A DNA stretch of 64,000 bases, taken from NCBI GenBank assembly GCA_020637855.1, contig JACKJR010000003.1, positions 1-64,000 on the forward strand, given 5' to 3'. How positions within the stretch are numbered: position 1 is the first letter of the stretch; each line of letters starts with the position of its first letter. The translations under genes were made by a program, and so were the position numbers. Of the stretch, positions 16,603-25,521 are shown one piece after another. Under the pieces are notes generated by a model that ran no database searches, was not told the origin of the DNA, and was given only the letters and a program-made list of their open reading frames with translations. This DNA comes from Rhodobiaceae bacterium. Its GTDB lineage: Bacteria > Pseudomonadota > Alphaproteobacteria > Rhizobiales > Tepidamorphaceae.

Positions 16603-18969
16603 ATGACCGGAATGCGTATTTCCAACGAAAAATCTGTCGGGACTTCGGTGCTGCCCGACGAAGCTCGACCGCTTCTGGATGGCGAGGCCCGGTTTCTCAA
16701 CGACATTTCGTTTCCGGGAATGTACCACGTCGCGTTTCTGCGCAGTCAGTATGCGCACGCGCGCCTGCGCAACGTCGATGTCGGCAAGGCGCGCGAGCTG
16801 CCCGGAGTGATCAAGGTGCTGACCGGGGCCGACCTGTTCGGCAAGGTCGATCCGTTCCGATCGATGCCGAACCGCTTTTCGGGCGGGGAGTCCGTTCAGC
16901 ACTGGCTTGCGGTCGAGAAGGTCCGCTTCTGCGGTGAGGCGATCTGCGCGGTTGTCGCAGAGGATCGCGCCACTGCAGAAGATGCGATCGAGCTGATCGA
17001 GGTCGATTACGATCCCCTGCCGGTTATCACCGATGCGCGCGAAGGCGAAAAGGATGGCTCGCCGCTGGTGCACGACACCTGCCCGAACAACTACCTGATC
17101 CGGCGTGACTACAAGCGCGGGCCCGTCGATGAGGCCTTCGAGACGGCGCACCTGACTGTGAAGCGCAGCTTCAGCATCGGCCGCAAGCAGGCATTGTGCC
17201 TGGAAGGGCGCGGCTGTGTTGCCGCGTTCCGCAAGGACGGCTTCGAACTCAGCGTCTGGATGAGCCACCAGCTCCCATACGTCGTCCGCCACTACCTCGC
17301 CAAGCACCTCGGCATGGCTGAAACCGAAATCCGCGTCGTCGCGCCGCAGACCGGCGGCGGCTTCGGCCAGAAGGCCTCGATTTATCCGGAGGAGTTCGTC
17401 TGCACCTATCTGGCGCGCATGCTGCGCCGTCCGGTGAAATGGGTCGAGGACCGGTTCGAGAACATGGTCGCCTCGACCCATGCGCGCGAACAGGACATCG
17501 AGGTCGAACTGGCGCTCGACAAGGACGGCCGGATCCTGGCCCTGCGCTCGGACGTATGGGTCGATGTCGGCGCCTATTCCACCTACCTGTGGTCGGCCGG
17601 CATGGAGCCGCTGCAGACCGGCGGCCTGATGCCCGGCCCCTACAAGGTTCCAGCCTTCCAGTACAGCACGCGCGGCGTTGCCACCAACAAGACGCCGGTC
17701 GGTCCCTACCGCGCGGTCGGCAGGCCTTCGGCGTCGGCGTCTCTCGAACTGCTGCTGAACGAGGCAGCCCGCAAGCTGGGCATGGACGCGGCGGAAATCC
17801 GCATGCGCAACATGATCCGCCAGGAGGACATGCCATACCGCAACGCCAACAACCTCGTGCACGACAATGTCGGCTACATGCCATGCCTGCAGATGGCCTT
17901 GTCGAAGGCGAGTTATGATGCCTTGCGCGCGGAGCAGGGAAAACCATCGCCGAACGGCAAGCTGCGCGGCATCGGCGTTGCCTGTTTCGCGGAGCTGACC
18001 GGGCTTGGCACCAGCACCGCCGTCGGCCCCGGCACGCTGCTGCAACCGGGACGCGACGCCGTCACGCTGCGGCTCGAAACCTCCGGCGTGCTGACCATCG
18101 CCGCGGCCCTGCCTTCGCAGGGGCAGCGCATCGCCACCGCCATGCGCCAGGTTGCCGCCGACGAGACGGGCATCGCGCTGGAGGATATCTCCTGCCTGAC
18201 CAACGACACCGGCATGGCGCCTTACGGTTTTGGAACCTTCGCTTCGCGTACGGCGGTTTTCGGCAGCGGGGCCGTGATCCAGGCGGCGACCGAGTTGCGC
18301 CGCCGTATACTGGCGCTTGCCGCTTTCCTGCTCGATGAGCCGGAGGACCGGCTGGCGATCGTCAATTCCGTGGTCCAGACCGTTGACAGATCGAAGACGC
18401 TGACGCTGCGCGACATGGCCGAACACAGCTTCTTCTCGGCCAAGGACATTCCCATGGAGCTCAACCAGGGGTTCGAGGTCACCGCCTTCTACGACCCCAA
18501 GCATGGCAGCTTCGCCGCCGGTGCCCATGTCGTGGTCGTCGACGTCGATCCAGACACCGGCGCGGTGGAGATCGTCCGTTACGTCGCGGCAGAGGATGTC
18601 GGCCGGCTGATCAATCCCGCTGTTGTCGAAGGCCAGATTATCGGCGGCATCGCGCAGGGCGTCGGTGAGGCGCTGCTGGAAGAACTTATCTATGACGAGC
18701 AGGGTCAGCCGCGCACGGTGACGCTTGCCGATTATCTCGTGCCCTCGGCATTGGAAGTTCCACGCATCGAATTGCACCACGCCAACACGCCATCGGGCGC
18801 CCTTGGCGGGTTCAAGGGCTGCGGCGAGGGCTCGATCATCGGTGCGCTCGGCGGCATCGCCTGCGCGGTTTCCGATGCGCTCGCCCAGCGCGGTGGCGAC
18901 ATTCACGAATTCCCGGCGACGCCCGAACGCGTGCTGCGCGGCCTGGGCGTCGACTTCGGTGACGATTGA
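16603..18969 (+). CDS. Mo hydroxylase 2, molybdopterin-binding large subunit
   Basis: 788-aa catalytic subunit with PQTGGGFGQKASIYPEE, GPYRAVGRPSAS and FKGCGEGSIIGALG carrying the active-site Glu. The N-terminal hammerhead region is shorter than in hydroxylase 1 and begins RPLLDGEARFLNDI. The CO-dehydrogenase loop with the active-site Cys (AYRCSFR) is missing. Divergence from hydroxylases 1 and 3 suggests a different substrate, possibly a later or alternative ring hydroxylation. ATG 16603 follows the small-subunit stop directly. The next genes include glutaryl-CoA dehydrogenase, linking it to a CoA pathway. Confidence 0.9.
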   Translation: MTGMRISNEKSVGTSVLPDEARPLLDGEARFLNDISFPGMYHVAFLRSQYAHARLRNVDVGKARELPGVIKVLTGADLFGKVDPFRSMPNRFSGGESVQHWLAVEKVRFCGEAICAVVAEDRATAEDAIELIEVDYDPLPVITDAREGEKDGSPLVHDTCPNNYLIRRDYKRGPVDEAFETAHLTVKRSFSIGRKQALCLEGRGCVAAFRKDGFELSVWMSHQLPYVVRHYLAKHLGMAETEIRVVAPQTGGGFGQKASIYPEEFVCTYLARMLRRPVKWVEDRFENMVASTHAREQDIEVELALDKDGRILALRSDVWVDVGAYSTYLWSAGMEPLQTGGLMPGPYKVPAFQYSTRGVATNKTPVGPYRAVGRPSASASLELLLNEAARKLGMDAAEIRMRNMIRQEDMPYRNANNLVHDNVGYMPCLQMALSKASYDALRAEQGKPSPNGKLRGIGVACFAELTGLGTSTAVGPGTLLQPGRDAVTLRLETSGVLTIAAALPSQGQRIATAMRQVAADETGIALEDISCLTNDTGMAPYGFGTFASRTAVFGSGAVIQAATELRRRILALAAFLLDEPEDRLAIVNSVVQTVDRSKTLTLRDMAEHSFFSAKDIPMELNQGFEVTAFYDPKHGSFAAGAHVVVVDVDPDTGAVEIVRYVAAEDVGRLINPAVVEGQIIGGIAQGVGEALLEELIYDEQGQPRTVTLADYLVPSALEVPRIELHHANTPSGALGGFKGCGEGSIIGALGGIACAVSDALAQRGGDIHEFPATPERVLRGLGVDFGDD

Positions 18970-19007
18970 ACGTCACAGGGAGCAGGGACAAGGAGAGGAT
19001 CGTGACG

Positions 19008-20393
19008 ATGCAGCAGGATATTCGCGGTCTGGAGGTGACCACCGCCAGCGCCACCGCCGTCAGTCATCTGGACAACGCGGTTGCCGACTATCTCGACTAC
19101 GGCCAGAACGCCTCTTCCGAAGTGAAGGCGGCGCTGGAGGCCGATCCCGATTGCGCGCTGGCGCAATGTTATCGCGGTTATCTGCTGATGATGCTGGAGA
19201 ACCGGGCCGTGTTCCCGAAGATCCAGCAGGCGCTGGACAATCTGGCGAATATCCCGGACGGGCTGAACCGGCGCGAGAAACTACATGCCGAGGCGCTGCA
19301 GGCCTGGGTCAAGGGCGATCTGATGAACGCCTGCCTGTCGTGGGAGGCGATCCTCAACGAATGGCCGCGCGACGTCATGGCGCTCAAGCTGCACCACACG
19401 ATGGCCTTCTATACCGGGCGCAGCCACGTGTTGCGTTCGGTCGTCGCCGGGGTGCTAGGCGAATGGGACGCGGACATGCCGGGCTATTCCAACGTGCAGG
19501 GCATGTATGCCTATGCGCTGGAGGAGTGCGGCGAGTATGCCGAGGCCGAACGTTGGGGTCGCGAGGCGAGCGCGCGCAATCCCGGAGACCTGTGGGCGAT
19601 CCATTCCGTCGCGCATGTTCTGGAGATGCAGGGCCGCTACGCGGAAGGCTCGAAATGGCTCGACTATCCGGCCGAACACTGGGCGAAGAAGAACTTCTTC
19701 AAGGCGCATGTGTGGTGGCACAACGCGCTGTTCTCTCTGGCGCAGGAGGATTTCGGCAAGGCGCTGAACATCTTCGACAGCGAGCTGTCTTCGGTGAACT
19801 CCGACAAATATGTCGATGTGTCCAACCAGGCAGCCCTGCTGAAACGCCTCGAGATCGCAGGCGTCGATGTCGGAGAGCGATGGGACGCGCTGGCGGCTCA
19901 TTCCGAAACCCGCATCCACGATCACATCCTGCCGTTCCGCGATGCCCATTTCTGCCTGGCGCTCGCCGCAGACGGGCGCGTCGACATGGCGCGCAAACAG
20001 ATCGATTCCCTTTTCGTCTTCGCGCGTGAAGGCGATGGCTGGACGGCGGAAACGACGAAGAGCATCCTGATCCCGCTCTGCGAGGCGATGATCGCCTACG
20101 AGAGCGGCGAATACGGCAAGGCGTGCGATATTCTCTGGCCGATCCGCAACGAGCTTTCGCCGATCGGCGGTAGCCTTGCCCAGCGCGATCTGTTCACGCA
20201 GATCCTCATCGATGCAGCCGTGCGCGGCAAGCGGCTCGGCATGGCCCGCAACCTGTTGTCCGAGCGGGTCGCCCGCTTTCCCGGCGCGCGCCGCAACTGG
20301 GCCGAATACGCAGGCGTGCTGACCGATCTCGGTGAGGACAGCCGCGCCGCGAGTGCGCGCAAACATGCCGAAGCAATCGCGGCAGGCGCCTGA
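19008..20393 (+). CDS. Tetratricopeptide-repeat protein, TTC38-like
   Basis: 461-aa helical protein of the TTC38-like family. Repeated helix-turn-helix units are visible, for example ALAQCYRGYLLMML, YAYALEECGEYAEAERWGREA and AHVLEMQGRYAEGSKWL. It has no signal peptide, membrane segment or catalytic motif, so a scaffold or protein-interaction role is likely. ATG 19008 sits 9 bp after AGGAGAGG; a GTG two codons earlier is the alternative. It lies 38 bp after the Mo subunit and 14 bp before gcdH. Its role in a degradation operon is unknown. Confidence 0.75.
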   Translation: MQQDIRGLEVTTASATAVSHLDNAVADYLDYGQNASSEVKAALEADPDCALAQCYRGYLLMMLENRAVFPKIQQALDNLANIPDGLNRREKLHAEALQAWVKGDLMNACLSWEAILNEWPRDVMALKLHHTMAFYTGRSHVLRSVVAGVLGEWDADMPGYSNVQGMYAYALEECGEYAEAERWGREASARNPGDLWAIHSVAHVLEMQGRYAEGSKWLDYPAEHWAKKNFFKAHVWWHNALFSLAQEDFGKALNIFDSELSSVNSDKYVDVSNQAALLKRLEIAGVDVGERWDALAAHSETRIHDHILPFRDAHFCLALAADGRVDMARKQIDSLFVFAREGDGWTAETTKSILIPLCEAMIAYESGEYGKACDILWPIRNELSPIGGSLAQRDLFTQILIDAAVRGKRLGMARNLLSERVARFPGARRNWAEYAGVLTDLGEDSRAASARKHAEAIAAGA

Positions 20394-20407
20394 AAGGAAA
20401 CCCCGTC

Positions 20408-21631
20408 ATGAACGAAGCCGTGCTGCCGAAGAAAGTCGCGACCGTCAGCGCCAACAAGTATGGCGCCTTCAACTGGGAAGACCCGCTGTCGCTGGAAAGC
20501 CTGCTGAGCGAGGAAGAGCGGATGATCCGCGACACCGCGCGCGCCTATGCCCAGGACAAGCTGATGCCGCGCATCGTGCTGGCCAACCGGCACCAGACCT
20601 TCGATCGCGACATCATCTCCGAATTCGGCGAGCTCGGTCTGCTCGGGCTTACGATCCCGGAAAAATACGGCTGCGCGGGCAGCAGCTATGTCGTCTACGG
20701 ACTGGTTGCGCGCGAGACGGAACGGGTCGATTCCGCCTATCGCTCGATGATGAGCGTGCAGAGTTCGCTGGTCATGCACCCGATCTACGCCTACGGCACC
20801 GAAGAGCAGCGGATGAAATACCTGCCGAAGCTCGCCAGCGGCGAGTGGGTCGGCTGCTTCGGTCTCACCGAACCCGATTTCGGCTCCGATCCCGGCGGCA
20901 TGGCAACGCGTGCCCGCACGGCCGATGGTGGCTTCCTGCTCAGCGGGTCCAAGACCTGGATTACCAATTCGCCCGCCGCCGACGTATTCGTCGTCTGGGC
21001 CAAGACCGATGACGGCGTGATCCGCGGCTTCATCCTCGAAAAGGGCATGAAGGGTCTGAGTGCGCCGAAGATCGAGGGCAAGCTGAGCCTCGGCGCTTCG
21101 ATCACCGGCGGCATCGTCATGGAAGACGTTTTCGTACCAGGCGAGAACCTTCTGCCGAATGCCACGGGGCTTGCCGGCCCCTTCGGCTGTCTCAACCGCG
21201 CCCGCTTCGGCATCGCCTGGGGCGCGATGGGTGCGGCGGAGGATTGCTGGCACAGGGCGCGCCAGTATACGCTCGAGCGCAAGCAGTTCGGCAAGCCGCT
21301 GGCATCCAACCAACTGGTGCAGAAGAAGCTTGCCGACATGCAGACCGAGATCACGCTGGGGCTTCATGCCGCATTGCAGGCCGGCCGGCTATTCGATGCC
21401 GGCGAGCTGGCGCCGGAAGCGATCTCTCTCATCAAGCGCAACAATTGCGGCAAGGCGCTCGACATCGCCCGCACCGCGCGCGACATGCACGGCGGCAACG
21501 GCATTAGTGACGAGTTCCACGTCATGCGTCATATGGTGAACCTGGAAACGGTCAACACCTACGAGGGCACGCACGACATTCATTCGCTGATCCTCGGCCG
21601 TGCCCAGACCGGGATCCAGGCGTTCTTCTGA
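20408..21631 (+). CDS. gcdH: Glutaryl-CoA dehydrogenase (decarboxylating)
   Basis: 407-aa ACAD-family flavoenzyme that matches glutaryl-CoA dehydrogenase along its whole length. Characteristic blocks: YRSMMSVQSSLVMHPI, CFGLTEPDFGSDPGGM, SKTWITNSPAADVFVVWA and NNCGKALDIARTARDM, with catalytic base E386 in NTYEGTHDIHSLILGR. It oxidises and decarboxylates glutaryl-CoA to crotonyl-CoA and CO2 with ETF as acceptor. This is the most confidently assigned step of the island and suggests that upstream reactions converge on glutaryl-CoA. It lies between the TPR and crotonase genes in the hydroxylase-2 operon. Confidence 0.93.
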   Translation: MNEAVLPKKVATVSANKYGAFNWEDPLSLESLLSEEERMIRDTARAYAQDKLMPRIVLANRHQTFDRDIISEFGELGLLGLTIPEKYGCAGSSYVVYGLVARETERVDSAYRSMMSVQSSLVMHPIYAYGTEEQRMKYLPKLASGEWVGCFGLTEPDFGSDPGGMATRARTADGGFLLSGSKTWITNSPAADVFVVWAKTDDGVIRGFILEKGMKGLSAPKIEGKLSLGASITGGIVMEDVFVPGENLLPNATGLAGPFGCLNRARFGIAWGAMGAAEDCWHRARQYTLERKQFGKPLASNQLVQKKLADMQTEITLGLHAALQAGRLFDAGELAPEAISLIKRNNCGKALDIARTARDMHGGNGISDEFHVMRHMVNLETVNTYEGTHDIHSLILGRAQTGIQAFF

Positions 21632-21654
21632 TTGCAGCAAGCGGGAATGAAGCG

Positions 21655-22458
21655 ATGAGCCTGACACCGGCAGCCGATGGAAAGTTGCTTGGCGGCCGGA
21701 TCGGCCCCGTCGGCCATCTCGTCATCAACAATCCGGAGCGGCGCAACGCCATTTCGCTCGACATGTGGAGGCACGCGTCGCGGATCCTTCAGGAACTGGC
21801 AGACGATGATGAAGTCCGGCTGCTGCAGGTTTCGGGTGCTGGTGGCAAGGCCTTTGCTTCAGGCGCGGATATCTCGAAATTCGACACCGAGCGCGATACC
21901 GCAGAGGACGTGAAACGCTACGGCGAGATTTCCACGGGCTTCTACGAGCGCCTGGAAACCTTCCCCAAACCGACCATCGCCAAGATTTCCGGCTATTGCA
22001 TCGGCGGCGGACTGGCGCTGGCCGTGTGCTGCGACATCCGCATCTGCGAAACGGGATCGCGCTTTGCGCTGCCTGCCGCCCGGCTGGGGCTGGGTTATGG
22101 CTATGCTGCGCAAAAACGCCTTGCCAATGTCGTGGGGACGGCATTCGCAGCCGAGATCCTTTTCACCGCGCGGCAGTTCTCCGCCGCCGAGGCGCATGGA
22201 ATGGGGCTGGTCAATCGCGTCGTGGACACCGGCGAACTGGATGCGTTTGTCGACGATTACGCCGGGATGATTGCCGCCAACGCACCGCTGACCATAGCGC
22301 TGGCAAAGGCCGGAAAGATCGCCATCAACGCCGGCGCGGATACCGATGCCGTGGACCGGCTGAACGCGATGGCGGATGCCTGCTATGCCAGCGAGGACTA
22401 CAGGGAAGGCCGGCGCGCATTCATGGAAAAGCGCAAGCCGGGGTTCACCGGAAAATAG
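21655..22458 (+). CDS. Crotonase-superfamily protein (second copy)
   Basis: 267-aa crotonase-fold protein with oxyanion-hole segments AFASGADIS and GYCIGGGLALAVCCD. As in the crotonase at 3704, both hydratase glutamates are replaced: A121 (GGGLAL) and A141 (FALPAARLGLGYGY). The ARLGLGYGY region is typical of a subgroup annotated as enoyl-CoA hydratase without demonstrated hydratase activity. It follows gcdH by 23 bp. It might process an earlier CoA intermediate, for instance hydrolytically removing a formyl or oxo branch to give glutaryl-CoA; this is inference. Confidence 0.8.
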   Translation: MSLTPAADGKLLGGRIGPVGHLVINNPERRNAISLDMWRHASRILQELADDDEVRLLQVSGAGGKAFASGADISKFDTERDTAEDVKRYGEISTGFYERLETFPKPTIAKISGYCIGGGLALAVCCDIRICETGSRFALPAARLGLGYGYAAQKRLANVVGTAFAAEILFTARQFSAAEAHGMGLVNRVVDTGELDAFVDDYAGMIAANAPLTIALAKAGKIAINAGADTDAVDRLNAMADACYASEDYREGRRAFMEKRKPGFTGK

Positions 22459-22502
22459 GGTCCGGCAACCTGTTGGCTGCCGCAACATGAAGGACGCAAG
22501 AC

Positions 22503-23111
22503 ATGGCGCAATGCTTTGCCATAGAGGACCTGATCCCCGTCATCGACCCGACCGCCTATGTTCATCCCACCGCCGTTCTGATCGGTGACGTGATGATCGG
22601 CGCGGGCTGCTATGTCGGACCTGCCGCCTGTCTGCGCGGCGATTTCGGACGCATCACGATGCGGCAGGGATCGAACGTTCAGGACACATGCGTCATGCAC
22701 GGATTTCCCGATGGCGAGACGATCATCGATGTGGATGGCCACATCGGCCATGGTGCCGTTATTCACGGCGCCCATATCGGGCCCAACGCGCTGGTCGGGA
22801 TCAACGCCGTCGTTATGGACAATGCCAAGGTGGGTGAGGAGGCGGTCATCGGCGCCATGGCCTATGTCCGGGAAGGAACCGTCATTCCGCCGCGCAGCCT
22901 TGCGATCGGCATTCCGGTCAGGGTTGTGAGGGAGCTCAACGAGCAGGAGCTCAAGTGGAAGCGCGGCGGCACGCTCGAATACCAGCAGCTGGTCGAGCGC
23001 AGCCGGGCAACGCTGCGCCCGGTTGAGCCGCTGGCCGCGCCGCAGCCGAACCGGCCACGCTACAGCGGCGGCATATCCAGAACGCTGGACACGGTGCGCG
23101 GCGACAGCTGA
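22503..23111 (+). CDS. Gamma-carbonic anhydrase / PaaY-like hexapeptide-repeat protein
   Basis: 202-aa left-handed beta-helix protein built from hexapeptide repeats (VLIGDV, MIGAGC, HIGPNA). It has the three histidines of the gamma-CA metal site: H66 (MHGFPD), H83 and H88 (GHGAVIHG). Its length and Lys-rich C-terminal extension resemble PaaY/CaiE, where PaaY acts as a thioesterase clearing dead-end CoA adducts. A similar CoA-salvage or CO2-hydrating role would suit an operon containing decarboxylating gcdH. It is the last gene of the operon and converges with the PadR gene 5 bp away. Confidence 0.85.
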   Translation: MAQCFAIEDLIPVIDPTAYVHPTAVLIGDVMIGAGCYVGPAACLRGDFGRITMRQGSNVQDTCVMHGFPDGETIIDVDGHIGHGAVIHGAHIGPNALVGINAVVMDNAKVGEEAVIGAMAYVREGTVIPPRSLAIGIPVRVVRELNEQELKWKRGGTLEYQQLVERSRATLRPVEPLAAPQPNRPRYSGGISRTLDTVRGDS

Positions 23112-23116
23112 CCGCT

Positions 23117-23677
23117 TCAATTCTCCGAGGCAGGCAGGGACGTCTTGCGCGGCAGGCTCTTGAAGTAGGCGCGCAGTTCGCGTTCGGTCGCGCGCGACTG
23201 TGCAACCTTGATGCGCAGGGACAGTAGCTGGTAGCGCCGCGCTTCCCGGTTCGGGCCGGGGTGGGCGCCGATGCGCGCTTCGACCGATTCCAGATAGGCG
23301 CGCTCCTCCCTGACACGCTCGAGATAGGACATCAATTCGCGGTGCATCGCATCCGGGTCGGCGAAGTTGCCGAGGAAGATGCGCAGCAGCACTTCGTCTC
23401 GGGTGACATATGAACGGATCGGTTCGCTCAGGAACTCTTCAAGAGCCGTTCTCCCGCTTTGCGTGATCGTGTGGATCTGCTTGTCTGGCTTGCCCTGCTG
23501 CGGCAGTTCCTCGGTCGTTATGTAACCGTCTTCGCGCAGCTTGCGCAGGGTGTTGTAGATCTGCGGGGAGGTCGCGTTCCAGATGAAATAGATAGAGCGC
23601 TCAATGGTGCGCTTCAGGTCGTAGCCGGATGCCGGCTTGATCGAAATGAGGCCGAGGAGAGCGAATTTGAGCGACAT
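23117..23677 (-). CDS. PadR-family transcriptional regulator
   Basis: 186-aa regulator with a PadR winged helix at about 1-85 (LLGLISIKPASGYDLKR and PQIYNTLRKLREDGYI) and a C-terminal Vir_act_alpha_C-type helical domain with the dimerising segment YLERVREERAYLESVEARI. PadR proteins usually repress genes for phenolic acid or other aromatic metabolism until an effector binds. It lies between the gcdH operon and the alpha/beta hydrolase gene, so either could be its target. The 164-bp gap upstream presumably holds its promoter; no palindrome stands out there. Confidence 0.88.
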   Translation of the reverse strand: MSLKFALLGLISIKPASGYDLKRTIERSIYFIWNATSPQIYNTLRKLREDGYITTEELPQQGKPDKQIHTITQSGRTALEEFLSEPIRSYVTRDEVLLRIFLGNFADPDAMHRELMSYLERVREERAYLESVEARIGAHPGPNREARRYQLLSLRIKVAQSRATERELRAYFKSLPRKTSLPASEN

Positions 23678-23841
23678 TCCGGAGAGGGCATCCGTGGTGG
23701 TTGGACATGCTGTGCGATCTCACGCGCAATGCCGTGACGCGCGCAAAGGACTCTGCACGCAAGAATGAGGCTTTGCGCTGCTCAGGTCCAGCCTTGATGT
23801 GTCCCTGCCATCCGGCTTTTGTCAGGGAAATATCTTTGGGT

Positions 23842-24723
23842 TCAGATGGTTGACAGGAATTCGGTGAGAGCCTGCCGGCATTCCTCCGGTTTCTCGATCT
23901 GCAGAAGATGCCCGACGCCCTCCATGCCGACATAGTCGTAGCCGCCTTCCTGAGCCAGAGCGCAGTTCGCGGGGCCGGTCGGCGGTCCGCCGCGGCCTTG
24001 CGGGTCCGCGCCGATAAGCCGTGCGGGCACGCCAAGCGCCTCGGCCGATGGCCAAAGGTCAAGCGTCAGCGCCGCCAGATAGATCGACGCTTCCAGTTCG
24101 CGCACGCAAGCGAGCCGGTATGTTCCGTCGCCACCCTGCTTCAGCACGGCACGGGCCATGTCGGCGCGCGCCTGCGGCAGCCACTTGGAACTGGCGCGCG
24201 CTTCGGTGTAGGCGGCTTCGAGTTCATCCGGCGAGTTGAACCTTTCCGGTCGTTCGCAGGCCCATTGTACGAGTTTCAATTCGAACCCGCGCATGGCCTC
24301 GTAGAGCGGGTGATCCTGCGGCGGAACGCTTGGCGGGTCGTAGAGGACAAGTGCATCGTAAGGCGATCCGAGATCGACCGCGTTCTTCATTGCGGCGCGT
24401 GACGTCATCGAGTGGAAGACCCCGATCGCCCTTGAGCGGCCAAGACGCGATTCAACCTTTTCGTGTACCGTCGTCAAATCGCGGGCCATCTGTTGGTAAT
24501 GATGTCCGTCGGCTCCGGTCGCGTCGTTGCGACCGTGGTTGCGCATGTCGAAGAGAACGACATCGAAGTCCGCAAGAAGCGGCTCCCAGAACACCCGGTA
24601 ACCGTCAACCGCAAAGCCGTTGCCGTGCGATATGTAAAGCCTGTCGGCGCCCGGCTTGGGATGGTGCCGGATGACGATTTCGACTCCGTCATCCATGCTG
24701 ACGTTAAAGGTATCAGGCTGCAT
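23842..24723 (-). CDS. Alpha/beta-fold hydrolase
   Basis: 293-aa alpha/beta hydrolase. HGNG (33-36) likely forms the oxyanion hole, FDMRNHGRND is a conserved core segment, S105 in GVFHSMTS is the probable nucleophile, and the late GVGHLLQ supplies the catalytic His. The nucleophile elbow is unusual in lacking the common second glycine. ATG 24723 (MQPDT) is chosen for GGAGAAG 8 bp upstream; the frame extends to 24750. Substrate unknown; a thioester, ester or C-C bond hydrolase would fit the cluster. Confidence 0.8.
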   Translation of the reverse strand: MQPDTFNVSMDDGVEIVIRHHPKPGADRLYISHGNGFAVDGYRVFWEPLLADFDVVLFDMRNHGRNDATGADGHHYQQMARDLTTVHEKVESRLGRSRAIGVFHSMTSRAAMKNAVDLGSPYDALVLYDPPSVPPQDHPLYEAMRGFELKLVQWACERPERFNSPDELEAAYTEARASSKWLPQARADMARAVLKQGGDGTYRLACVRELEASIYLAALTLDLWPSAEALGVPARLIGADPQGRGGPPTGPANCALAQEGGYDYVGMEGVGHLLQIEKPEECRQALTEFLSTI

Positions 24724-25000
24724 TTTGGGTCTTCTCCATCCATGATTCATTGCCCGGCAGACGGGGGCGGAAAGGTTGCGGCCATGGCAGATTGCGGCGG
24801 TTCGGGCGCGCTGCCGGGAGCGCGCGATTTATCGGTTGGGATGCAAAACGCCGCTTGACGTCATGGGCCCGGTGGGTGACAAAGTTCACTAATGAATTCG
24901 TATAGTTAGGCAGAGGTTCCCTGACTTCGCGCGGTGCGAAAACAGCCGCCTGAACCCCCGCCGACCGATTAACCCGAAGGCCCCTGCGCGAGCTGCGGTC
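24724..25000. promoter_or_regulatory. Divergent intergenic region
   Basis: 277 bp between the minus-strand alpha/beta hydrolase and the plus-strand MaoC-like gene. A short AT-rich stretch around 24875-24915 contains GTGA-N6-TCAC (about 24876-24889), a weak dyad that might be an operator or part of divergent promoters. No open frame with coding character and no clear -35/-10 pair were seen. Confidence 0.3.
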
Positions 25001-25501
25001 ATGACGGTTTTCCGAAACCCCGATACAAGGCCTGACGACGTGATCGAGACACCCCGACAATTGATCCTCGAAGATATGACACCGGGCCGGACATTCGTTT
25101 CTTCCGAGCGCGTCATTACGGCTGAAGACATCGTTGCCTTTGGCCGGCAATTCGACCCACAGGTGTTTCATGTCGATCCCGAAGCGGCGGCGGATTCGTT
25201 CTTCGGGGCACATGTTGCAAGCGGTTGGCATACGACCGCATTCACAATGAAGCTGATGGTCGAGACGCTGCCGATTGCCGGTGGCGTTATCGGCGCGGGA
25301 TGCGAAAAGATCTCCTGGCCCAGGCCCGTTTACCCTGGCGATCGCCTGCACCTTGTGATTGAAGTGGAGACAGCCCGTGCTTCCACCTCCAGGCCGGACA
25401 TCGGTATCGTCGGCATCAAGGTGACAACGCTCAACCAGCATGGCGATGCGGTGCAGATCATGCACCCGCGTATTGTCGTGCCGCTTCGTGGTGCGGAGTG
25501 A
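25001..25501 (+). CDS. MaoC-like dehydratase-domain (hot-dog fold) protein
   Basis: 166-aa hot-dog protein of the MaoC/R-hydratase type. The FDPQVFHVDPEAA region contains the Asp and His of the hydratase site, followed by ASGWHTTA and a KISWPRPVYPGD region typical of the family. Probable function: hydration of an enoyl-CoA or related thioester, which might supply the hydratase activity missing from the two unusual crotonases. The start is uncertain: ATG 25001 has a poor ribosome site, and GTG 25040 or ATG 25076 would give proteins closer to the usual N-terminus. Confidence 0.75.
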   Translation: MTVFRNPDTRPDDVIETPRQLILEDMTPGRTFVSSERVITAEDIVAFGRQFDPQVFHVDPEAAADSFFGAHVASGWHTTAFTMKLMVETLPIAGGVIGAGCEKISWPRPVYPGDRLHLVIEVETARASTSRPDIGIVGIKVTTLNQHGDAVQIMHPRIVVPLRGAE

Positions 25502-25521
25502 TCGCATCGGGGAGCACGCCG

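Noticed and set aside
16546..18906. Long minus-strand open frame of 786 codons
   Set aside because: Lies entirely antisense to the Mo hydroxylase 2 large subunit and shows no domain pattern.
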